This document shows, piece after piece, positions 49,281 through 58,041 of a DNA stretch of 64,000 bases. This DNA is from Anaspis maculata (Eukaryota; Arthropoda; Insecta; Coleoptera; Scraptiidae): the NCBI GenBank assembly GCA_949128115.1, contig OX421962.1, positions 57,887,787 to 57,951,786 on the forward strand, in the 5' to 3' direction. The notes under the pieces were generated by a model. That model was not told the origin of the DNA. It saw only the letters and a program-made list of their open reading frames with translations, and did no database searches. The position numbers and the translations under genes are program-made. Positions within the stretch are counted from its first letter, which is position 1. Each line of letters begins with the position of its first letter.

Positions 49281-49545
49281 AAGACGTTTCATTACCAAGT
49301 TTTATCAAAATCGGTCGACGTTTGTAATCGTTCAATATTGCCGGCCAAAATGACGACCGATCGACAAACCAGACTTTGAAACCAGAACCTTTCCATGGAA
49401 GACGTCTTCTCACCAAGTTCCATCGAAATCGGTTCACGTATGTAAAAGTTGAATAATGGTGAGCCAAGATGACGACCGATCGTTGAACCAACAATTAAAT
49501 GACAAATCGGAACTGGATTCTAAATTTCATCACAATCGGTAATCG
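49281..49545 (+). repeat. Two diverged tandem units of about 120 bp
   Basis: Each has CACCAAGTT-CATC-AAATCGG, then a GTAAT/GTAAAA-GTT-AATA block and AAGATGACGACCGATCG. Units begin near 49281 and 49402, followed by a partial third that is cut by the hAT at 49554. Confidence 0.7.
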
Positions 49546-49741
49546 GTTCACCCTAGGGCCTAGGGGGTGCGATCCCGGAGAAAAATCTTGATCCCGGGAT
49601 TTCGGGATCGAAGAAACACGATCCCGGGATCCCGGGATTTTCGGGATTCAATCCCAAAATTTAAATTATTACAAAAAAACAATCAATTGGAGAATTTTCA
49701 TCATTTTATCAACAAACGAAACAAATATTGGAAGTAACTAC

Positions 49742-50257
49742 GGATTTCTTTGTTTTTAAACCAATGCCGCAAAAAAACTAAGGCCCAGTCCCAGTATTTC
49801 AGTTGGAGTTGAATTTTCCTAAAATTCGTTTAGTAAAACTTGGTTTTGTTACTGCGGAGACAATTGTTGCAACAATTGAATCTATGGCAACTAAACCACT
49901 GACGAACTAAACCAATAGTTTTACTAAACACTCCAACTGGAATACTAGGCCTAATTCGTCCAGCGAGTTATCTCCAAGCTCCAAGCCTGGAGCGAATTTT
50001 TGTCCATAGCACTCATGCGACGGCAAACGCCCTTTCCGACTCCACACTCGTAAGTGGTAATGAATTGATGTTGATGATGAAAAATCGTAAGTCATTTGTA
50101 GATTGTGCCCACGAATACCTCCGTGTTCAAACAAGGCCAGCTCCGTCTTCAAATTTGTTGTCAATGAAGCGACTTGCACATGCGGTCGCAATTTGATGGA
50201 TTCATCGTGTTCGCTCAGTTTTTCTTTAAATGCACACCACTCGAGTTTATTCTCATT
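49742..50257 (-). pseudogene. C-terminal hAT transposase fragment, split by a MITE
   Basis: Read from 50257 downward. The frame runs through KLEWCAFKEKL, LKTELALFEHGG and IRGHNLQ, a block typical of the region just before the hAT dimerisation domain. Next comes a frame change to VESERAF and TKIRSRL, matching the hallmark SVEAERAFS / TKLRSRL pattern of the hAT C-terminus, with an in-frame TGA. Then GDNSLDEL is read, and the frame is cut at 49951 by the MITE at 49782. Beyond the MITE it resumes as VFLRHWFKNKEIRSYF, the usual last helix. Frameshift, stop and insertion make it non-functional. Upstream it is bounded by the MITE at 50262. Confidence 0.88.
49782..49951. mobile_element. Harbinger/Tourist-like MITE inserted in hAT transposase
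   Basis: A 170-bp element with ends GGCCCAGTCCCAGTATTTCA and, mirrored, GGCCTAGTATTCCAGTTG. Exact TAA flanks both ends (49779-49781, 49952-49954). GGCC-type ends plus a TAA/TTA duplication fit PIF/Harbinger. It shares termini with 47823-49189. It splits the hAT C-terminus, so it is younger than that hAT. Confidence 0.9.
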
Positions 50258-50261
50258 TCTA

Positions 50262-50304
50262 TCGTGTGATCGAATGAATGAAATGAAATAATATCATAAC
50301 ACGA
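50262..50304. mobile_element. 43-bp remnant or minimal form of MITE family B
   Basis: TA-TCGTGTGATCGAATGAAT at the left and CATAACACGA-TA at the right, TA on both sides (50260-50261, 50305-50306). The interior is almost gone. Nested in the hAT at 49554. Confidence 0.7.
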
Positions 50305-50636
50305 TAAGTATGTCCACTTTTGCACAAACAGATCGTCGACGAGCTTAATCTCGAAAATCCCGGGATTGATTAATTTTCGGGATCGGATTTGACAATTTTT
50401 TCGGGATTTTCGGGACCAAGAATCGTCCAGGATCCCGGGATTTCGGGATTCCGGGATTGCACGCTCTAGTTCACCCCTATTTGCCTATTTTGTAAAAATT
50501 TCAACAAAAACCCCAACTGTGTACGTCAACAATGCAGCGCCTTGACATCGTTTTATAGGCCTAGGCCTCCAAAGTACCATTTTACGGACTCAAAACAGTT
50601 CGCAAAGTATTTAGTTAGATTGAAAAGTGCTAATAT

Positions 50637-51156
50637 TGTTACGGATTTCGCGTTTAGGCTCGTTTGAAATTGAGACGATCGTTTTGAAACACACACTGTT
50701 TATTACTGCGTACTACAATAAATACACGCCAACAAATAGTTACCTGGACAATTACGCTTGGGAATATCTACTTGCTTTTATCGCTCTCAATAGAATACTG
50801 GTCCGTAGCCAATGATCGGTGCTTTATATGTATAATTCTGACTATTGTTCTAGAATCCTCCACCGGTCCTCCAGAAAATTCCACAATGATCCGGCATACG
50901 GTTTTTAGGCGACTCCCAAAAAACCCTACACCTTTAGCGCGCATCACCAACGTGCTGTGAGGCCAGCACCTCCGCCAAATAAACAGAAGTGTTCTACTCG
51001 GTTGTTGAAGTTTCCACGTGAATTTCAACGGTCCAAACCTTCGTGTATGTTCTAGAACCCACTAGAGCTTCGCTTTTGTACAGTGCGATCTAATGCGAAC
51101 AGTCTAGGAATACCGGGTGTGCTCCAGAATGCACGCGAGAATCGCTGCTCGTAACA
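50637..51156 (-). repeat. Solo LTR, TGTTACG...CGTAACA, ATAT target duplication
   Basis: A 520-bp sequence bounded by TGTTACG and CGTAACA, flanked by ATAT on both sides (50633-50636, 51157-51160). On the minus strand it has a TATAAAG box (about 50823-50829) and an AATAAA signal (about 50700) in promoter-then-polyA order, as in an LTR. A 4-bp duplication with ATAT preference is known for some Ty3/Gypsy (17.6/gypsy group) elements. No internal region is present, so it is the product of LTR-LTR recombination. A related fragment is at 28036-28216. Confidence 0.9.
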
Positions 51157-51166
51157 ATATTATTGC

Positions 51167-51400
51167 AAGGAACAATGAAAGTACAATCTGTATCCAGAGG
51201 TCGTTCATCACGCCGCAAAGGAGCTAATGCCTCAAAAACTATAAAATGCAATGGATTAGCGGCTAACGGTACTGTGGTTGCCTAAAATCCGTGCTTAAAC
51301 TGAAACTGCGGTTCACAAAGATTGCTGCAGCGACATCTGACATCTCGTGGGCATATCCGGTTGAGTTGTATAATGCATGCTGGAAATCCGATTATGCAAT
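51167..51400 (+). repeat. Diverged duplicated noncoding block, copy 2
   Basis: GAACAATGAAAGTACAATCT, CACGCCGCAAAGGA, CTCAAAAAC, AAAGATTGCTGC and GCGACATCTGAC match 46690-46930. It begins just outside the solo LTR (51156), so the LTR landed at or near the edge of the duplicated block. Confidence 0.72.
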
Positions 51401-52960
51401 ATACATGAATGAAAAGTTTCCTAGGGATGAAACGTTATACATGATGGTATCCTCTCCGTCATTTGCGAGCAGCGGAAACGTGCGCGCAATTCAATTTTCA
51501 TAAACGGTTCTTTGATCAAAGTATACCTAATCAACTTCTTTCCAATTTAATTTGAGCAAAACTGGCCCAGAGAGTTGGGAGGCGTAAATACCCCAAAGTT
51601 TGCGGCAAACAAGTTTTTCCGGGGCGAGCCCGCTGCAAGAAGAGCCAAACAATGAACATGTCGAAAGGAATTTTTCATGGGCGAAGAAATTGGAAAAATT
51701 CCGCCGAGTACCTAATTGCATCACTGAGAGTTAAACTGCGAATTAAGGGTCGCGATTTGAAATATCTCTTTCCGTCGCGCCGCGCTTTTGGGTTAAATTT
51801 TCATAATTGAAATGGGAAAGGCACAACCGTGGATATGATAAATCTCTCTCTAGGCCAGCAGACGGTTTGCGGGATTATCAACTCTACACACGCCGTTGGA
51901 CGTTATAACGAGGGTCCCCGCTAACGACCGATGTCCTTTTGGGCCGACTCTTCATTCGTGCATGTAAAGCCTTAATCAGGCTGCGGCACAGGAGGAATGG
52001 AAGGAACTACTACTAGGTATAGCATTTCTCCTCCTAAGCAGCATGACGGACTTGTCTTCACTGGCTGTAGCCATCCGATTTCCTCTGCCTGCAGTTTACC
52101 GGTAATTTAACATCAGACATGATACGGATACCCCCAACGAATTACCTTCGAAACTGCGCCCGCAGCTTTAAATTATGTTACCCCTAATTTAAACTCTAAA
52201 GCCGAATTATTTGAGGTCGTCCTTTTGCTGCTAGATGCAGCAGATATATCTACAATTTCCGTGCACATAGACCTGTATTTACTCTGGAACGATGCGATGC
52301 CAACGTGGTACGTGATATACTAGACCGTATAGATACCTGTTTAATACCAAATACGAAATCAGCGAATGTCCACCAAATACCAAATTGTGATGAAATTATT
52401 CGCAGTTGAATTGGTACTACATATACTATCGACAATTCAAATTAATTTCACCATTACCCGACACTTCGCCCGAAACTGACAACCTGACAACTCAAGTGAT
52501 GGATACCTACTTTACAGGCGTCTTTTGAGGCAGGGAAGAGGGAAGTCAAGAGTTTCCCCGACTATTATAGAACGGTGTAGTCTTTACAGGACTCGATTGA
52601 GCCTTTACCTTGTCAATAGTCAATACTCAGTTTGTGTCAGCATGACATTCCCAGTTATGGAGTTATGTTCCATTGACTTTTCAAATTAGGTACGGGTACA
52701 ATTTCGATTCTAGGTAGTTGCGAGTGAAACGTCATACGAAACTACGCAAGGAAATAAGTATCTTCACAGGACTCGTAAGTTTTCAGGACTCGCAAACGCT
52801 CATCTTGGAACATGTCTACTCGTCCTGTGAAGATTAATTTTGGTGGCGGTCGTTTTGTTAGAAAAATCACTAGTTAGAAAGAGCGTAAGTTAAAAATTTG
52901 GGCTTGTAGCGTTTGTTGGAAAGTATCCCGATAATACCCGAAGGCCGATCTGTTGGGATA
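51401..52960. other. Noncoding stretch
   Basis: No gene or long repeat recognised. Confidence 0.4.
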
Positions 52961-53050
52961 TACCGTATGATCAAAAACTTTTCTTCTCTAGGCAGGCTGT
53001 GGCCTGGCCAAAATCATGGCCAAAATCATGGCGGCTTTATGACGGCTTTA

Positions 53051-53224
53051 CAGAACCTCGTTTGTCGCCGGCGACAGTGTCGCTGGCCAATAGGATTCGA
53101 TCTGCCTGTACTCCCCTACCCCCCTCCATATCTTTCCCGCGACACGAGTTCCTGTCGTCGTGTCGTTCAAATTATTCTACTACAGTGGAGTGGGGGATTG
53201 TCGCCGGCGACATACGAAGTTCTG
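53051..53224. mobile_element. Nested MITE, unit 1 (CAGAACCTCGTTTGTCGCC ends)
   Basis: 174 bp with TA on both sides (53049-53050, 53225-53226). CAGAACCTCGTTTGTCGCCG is mirrored by GTCGCCGGCGACATACGAAG then TTCTG. The 12-bp palindrome GTCGCCGGCGAC occurs near each end. Confidence 0.85.
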
Positions 53225-53238
53225 TAAAGCCGCCATTA

Positions 53239-53417
53239 CAGAACTTCGTTTGTCGCCGGCGACAGTGTCGCTGGCCAATAGGATTCGACCTGCCTGTACT
53301 CCCCTACCCCCCTCCATATCCTTCCCGCGACACGAGTTCCTGTCGTCGCGTCGTGTCGTTCAAATTATTCAACTACAGTGGAGTGGGGGATTGTCGCCGG
53401 CGACATACAAAGTTCTG
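53239..53417. mobile_element. Nested MITE, unit 2
   Basis: 179 bp, over 95% identical by eye to unit 1, same orientation, TA on both sides (53237-53238, 53418-53419). It is separated from unit 1 by AAGCCGCCAT, which also follows unit 2. So the pair arose either by tandem duplication including that spacer or by two insertions in a duplicated target. Confidence 0.85.
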
Positions 53418-53499
53418 TAAAGCCGCCATCAGCCTCGTTTGCCTGCCAATGACCAGACCACAGCCTGCCTAGAGGAGAAAAGCTTTTGATCATACGGTA

Positions 53500-55912
53500 C
53501 TAGAGAACCTAAAAACATTGTCATGTTCAGATCAATCTCTTCGTTCGTGAAAAAAAGCGTGCTGAAATTCATAAAATAATTCAACAAAATAGAACCTTCT
53601 GCATGACTTTCAGACGTGATTTCGATTTTGATGTCCACAAATAGGGGCAAGGGGTTGATTTTTTGCAAAAGAAAAAAGAAAATGTCGTGAGCCATACATG
53701 TTAAAAAGGAAAGTGAAATGTTCTTGCTGATGTTGTATTTTTTTCTATCTTGAAAACACCCATCTTCAACCCCCTATAGGAAATAAATTGTCAATGATTT
53801 TCAACCGCTGATGGATTTAGGCTAATTGTGAACACGGCTACAAGATGTCAAAAATTCAGGAAATTTTACCAAGACCCATTTTTCATAAGAATCGTGCATG
53901 GTCCTTTGAAACCGCTCAAATAACCAATATGTTGTTCAAATTTGGAACACATATTATCGAATAGTCTACTAAATACAAAACGCTGATGACGAATTGGGTG
54001 GGGAAATGGTATGTAGGTAAGTACCTACTATAAATTCGTTCACCTAATTTAATCACGTCATGGAAAGTATAATAGCATGTCAAGAAAACGAAGTTGTGGA
54101 ACAAGACATCCCATTGTGTCGTTGATGCGACAGGCAGGCACATCTCCGCGTGACACTATGATCACAGAATTAAGTGCTTCAAGCTTCACTTACACAAATT
54201 GCCAACATCGGATAGAGCAGGAACACATAGCGATTATTATTATGCACAACTTTGCTATACACTCATTAATGATGATTACTTTCTTCTGCCGATCTGTTAC
54301 TCTAGAGAAACCCTTTTCGCAGTTCAGACTCTCGAACGTCTTAGCGAATTTTAATCGAATTAATCCTCTTGTCCTTTCCAGGCCTGCATCCTTAAATGTT
54401 TCGCTGGGATGTTATATGGCTAGTGAAGTTGCTGATGCGATCGATTTCTGTGACCAATCAGTGGCAGGACATTGTTTACCCCCCGAAAAAGAAACAAAAT
54501 CAGTAAAAATAAATGTTTGGCGTGGAGTCCTGACTTTTGGCTTTTAGGTCGGAGCTATGTATATACAGCAGTAGGACCTTAACTTAATATTAACTCTCTC
54601 TTGTGAAGCTTCAAGGACCGCTGGACCGACATTGTCATAATGAACGGACTGTGATGATTGGCACCTTAAACACCAACCTCGTGTGAGGCAAAAAGTTCTC
54701 AGCACTGATTAATTCGAGTCTCGAGGGGAATAACCGTCAATGCTATGAAAATTTATGTATATACTGTATACCTTTATACCTACCGATATTGCCTATCGAG
54801 CAGTTTATATTTCAGTGAAACTTTGGTAGCAATATGATCTGCTTTATATAAATGAATGGATAGTTGTTTGTAGTGGGGATGAACTCATGATTTTCCATGT
54901 TTTGCACACCAGATCATATGTACTTCAACCTCTGCGTGTATCATATTACAAAATACATATATTATCACCAAATCGATTGAAAAATATAAGTACCTATTAT
55001 GCATTCAGCTTTTATTTGCAACAAAGCAGGCGAGCCTAGTTTGACAGAATCCACGTAAAAGCGCTGTCAGTGGAATGCCACAGTTTAGGTTATGCATTAT
55101 TTTCTGGGGCTATCGCTCAACTTCAAAATCCAGAACAGCGTTGCAAGTTCATTTCTGATTGATTAAATGTCGGAATGACATAGACTATCAACAGCTTGTC
55201 ATCTTCAAGCGCAGTGGAAAAGTTCTTGTTGATTCTACAGACGGAAGAAACAATGTTGTACACAGGGAGTGCCATACAAAGTGAGAAGAGAAATTTGAAA
55301 TTTGGCTGTATTTAACAAGGAGGAAGCTGTGTCATGAAAAGCCGTGTTTTTTTCAGTCGATAGAGATCGATCTGGTTCTGGCATTTACCAATAACAATAA
55401 AAGTGAAGACCTTTCAGTTGAAACGAATGATGGCTCTGGTCTATTTTTTACCCTAATTTTTATTAGGGTAGGTACTTTTAGAAACAATAAGGTACTTGAA
55501 CTCGGAACATTTCGGACTCCAGAAATTTGTGGAGATAGGTAGGGAATGTCAATCACTTAAGCCCGCAACATGAACAAGCTTCTTAGTTTCTTTTCAGCAA
55601 TTCTGTCTGAAACAGACTTTCATCAGCTAGGTTCTCGCTCCGTTTTCATCTTCATTGATTTTTCCATTTCGCTGCTAGCTTTACTGAGCACTGTAGGTAG
55701 CTAGCAAAAAAGTACTGAAGAAAGGAGTTTCACAAAATGTGTGTAGGCAGAATAATAGCTTTCACATCTGGTGATCTTCAAAAAGATTTTCTCATGTTAT
55801 TCCAATCTTCCATCAACTACACCCAGAGATCAAAATTCATCTTACACCAACTGTGTAACTGCTTTGACATCAGAAACTGTCAGAAACATCAGGCTTTTTT
55901 TTATCAAACACA
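53500..55912. other. Noncoding stretch with one unidentified 156-codon ORF
   Basis: The plus-strand ORF 54077-54547 is the longest here. I see no domain, signal peptide or membrane segment, and its composition looks unconstrained. I would not call it a gene without transcripts. A dispersed repeat lies at 55020-55130. Confidence 0.35.
55020..55130 (+). repeat. Dispersed repeat, copy 2 of 2
   Basis: GCAGGCGAGCC, ACAGAATCCACG, AAGCGCTGTCAGTGGA and a TTTCTGGGGCTATCGCT block match the reverse complement of 37010-37135. Confidence 0.7.
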
Positions 55913-56842
55913 AGGTTTGTTCGCGTCGCATGAACCTTCTGCACTTTTCTGCCCTAAGTGCACTTTACCGTTCGCGTCGCAGAAAAAGTACAGTTCGGTG
56001 GTGTTCGCGTCGCCGAAAAAGTTCTCAGTGCCAGAAAAAAGTGCTGCACCTTCTACACCCAGTCGGAGGGTGGTGCCAAAAGTGCAGAACCCAGAAAGTT
56101 TGCCATTTATGACATTTGGATGATTTAGCGCCTGATTTGACGTTAGCTTCTGTCTGTACGATGGACTTGTGGAAAGTTTCTGAAGAAGGAGACCTCGTAT
56201 ATTTTGGCGATCAAAGAAGAAAGATCCACCAGGAAGTGGAGAGACTTGTTCTACATAATTTTTACTTGCCTTCTTCATGGTGTTGAAATATAAAATTGAA
56301 AATGTCCGTTTCTCTGTCATCGTCCTCGTCGGAAGAAGCTATGCGTGCTTTCCACCTAGCCCAAAGCTCGGTACACCTGCCATTTACGCATGTGCGGGTG
56401 CCAAACGGTGCTTTCCATCTTCGTGTTCCTACTCGGTTCTGGGCCGTTCATTGGATCACTTGAAATTTTGTGCCACACCATGGAACATGTGCCGTCTGGT
56501 GGTATTTGTACCGTCTAGGTGGAAAGCACCCTATGTTGTGTGTAATCAGTCCAAACATCATCATAAGAGCGTTTCGGTTCTGCTTGGCGATTGCTTTGCT
56601 CTTGGCATAGCTCTTAGCTTTGCTCGACATTTTACAAATGAATTCTGAAGCTATCACTCAGAATTCGGAAAGTGTCAACACTGTCAGCTATCAACTATCA
56701 AATCTGGCGCTACAAGATTTATTGCACTAAACCGTTCGCGTCGATTTGGTGTTTTAATCTGCACCAACTACACCTCGTACATGTACTTCAAGGTTCATAT
56801 GAACTTTTGGGTGCCAAAGGTTCATGCGACGCGAACAAACCT
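55913..56842. mobile_element. 930-bp TIR element with TTCGCGTCGC repeats
   Basis: Ends AGGTTTGTTCGCGTCGCATG then AACCTT (55913-55938) are perfectly mirrored at 56817-56842, a 26-bp exact terminal repeat. TTCGCGTCG recurs at about 55970, 56001 and 56734, like subterminal binding sites. No target duplication was identified. ORFs inside (138 codons or fewer) have no transposase motif. Confidence 0.85.
56345..56529. mobile_element. Nested 185-bp element (GTGCTTTCCACCTAG ends)
   Basis: The 15-bp end GTGCTTTCCACCTAG is perfectly mirrored at 56515-56529. GCTCGGTAC and GTACCG pair imperfectly further in. It sits in the middle of the 55913 element. GTGCTTTCC occurs once more inside (56411). Confidence 0.75.
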
Positions 56843-57076
56843 ACTGTGAGCACTTACCCTGATGTGAACACAAAAATTAGGCGGCAAGGGGAAAGACAAC
56901 ATTGCTTCATATCAGCTGGTATAACTGACAGAGTATTAACACTGACACTGACTGGCAGCTGTAATAATAGTTGAAGTATCAAGTGATGTCTAGGTATTTT
57001 TAATTTTAAAAAACGTAAAAACGAAATTCCAGGCCCTGCTGCGTTGCAAATAAAAGCTGAATACATAATACATACT

Positions 57077-57820
57077 AGACCAGGCGGTATGTCGGTAAAA
57101 TCACTACAATCTGGAAAAAACTCCGACCAAAGCTTATATGGTGTCAAACTCTTCGTAAGGTCAGTAGTTATCTACCACTGAGTTTCCGCCCAAAAACGAG
57201 TTGTGCTGATTCCTCCACATCTGCGCGAAGGTAAAGGATGCCTCGAAAGTGCAAAAAGACTTGTTAAACACCTCCGTACTTTTTTGTTATATTCGCCTAA
57301 ATGCAAACGTAAAACTCTTACGCAAACATTGGAAGCATCTGCCATCATCTCTGTGCCAGTCTTACTGTTGAAAAAAAAAGATTTCTTTGTGCGGATCAGA
57401 TAAATCACATTTAATTGTTTTTCCACACAAGAAAACGATGGAGCAACATGTATTTTGGATGTTTTCTAATGACTTGTACTCACTGAGCCCATCTATGGCA
57501 TTAAAATTTCAATAACAGCATTTTTGGAGATGTTGCCAGCAAAAAAGTGAATAATTTTCACCCGCCTGTTCAGCAGCAATTTTTTCAATTTTACCAAACA
57601 CCGTTTGCGAAAATTTTATAAGGAATGGAAAGCTCAAACTCTTCTCTAATGATATCGTGCCTGGCTTAACCGCGGCACGCACTTGAAAGTCTAAAAAAAC
57701 TATTTTCTTTTCGAGAGGTCCTGTTTCACCCGTGTGCGGCCGTGCCTACTTGACATAGACCGGACTGATTACACGAGCTTGGAAATGTACTCTTTTCCAG
57801 CTTTAAAACGCGACCACTAT
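57077..57820 (+). repeat. Single arm of about 745 bp, upstream repeat of the DIRS-like unit
   Basis: Starts ACCAGGCGGTATGTCGG and ends near TTTTAAAACGCGACCA-type sequence. By eye it differs from the reverse complement of 60884-61608 at only about a dozen positions, and more from the direct copy at 60088-60812. It may be the left inverted terminal repeat of the DIRS-like element, or a half copy of the foldback. Short ORFs in it are not conserved between copies. Confidence 0.85.
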
Positions 57821-58041
57821 TATACCACGCTGTAGCATCCTTATTAGATCACATGGTAGTTGTGTTTCCAACACGACTTCGCGCGCTATTTCAAAGAGAA
57901 ACGTGTGGCAGCCCTGTCGTACTGGGCCGCCGCATGTGTACCTGTATAGTATAGGTATGATGTCATTATGTTTCTAGCGCTTCAAGCGTGCATGTCAAAG
58001 AAAACGCACCGCGTACTTTCTGTGTGAAATTGTTTTGCAAA

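Larger units (their letters stand above)
49554..50468. mobile_element. hAT-type remnant, 8-bp target duplication GTTCACCC
   Basis: A 915-bp insertion flanked by GTTCACCC on both sides (49546-49553, 50469-50476). The ends are TAGGGCCTAGGGGGTGCGAT and, mirrored, TAGAGCGTGCAATCCCGG, the TAGRG-type ends known in hAT elements. Subterminal GATCCCGGGATTTCGGGAT repeats fill about 100 bp at each end. It encodes a broken C-terminal transposase piece on the minus strand and holds two nested MITEs. The N-terminal and catalytic parts are absent. Confidence 0.93.
52963..53497. mobile_element. Composite MITE (CCGTATGATC ends) carrying two copies of a second MITE
   Basis: TA flanks lie at 52961-52962 and 53498-53499. 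CCGTATGATCAAAAACTTTT is mirrored by AAAAGCTTTTGATCATACGG, and GGCAGGCTGTGGCC by GACCACAGCCTGCC. Its ends and the GGCAGGCTGTG subterminal block match family B. The interior is enlarged by the two units at 53051 and 53239. ORFs up to 157 codons across it are repeat translations, not genes. Confidence 0.9.

Noticed and set aside
50768..51028. 86-codon minus-strand ORF
   Set aside because: Entirely inside the solo LTR, overlapping its promoter region.
52999..53472. 157-codon ORF across 52999-53472
   Set aside because: It is a translation of the two tandem MITE units; the repeated peptide follows the DNA repeat exactly.
54077..54547. 156-codon plus-strand ORF as a host gene
   Set aside because: No recognisable domain, no supporting neighbours, no splice-site pattern that extends it. 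Chance ORFs of this size occur in 64 kb of low-GC noncoding DNA.
55904..56320. 138-codon minus-strand ORF
   Set aside because: Composed of the terminal and subterminal TTCGCGTCGC repeats of the 55913 element; no domain.
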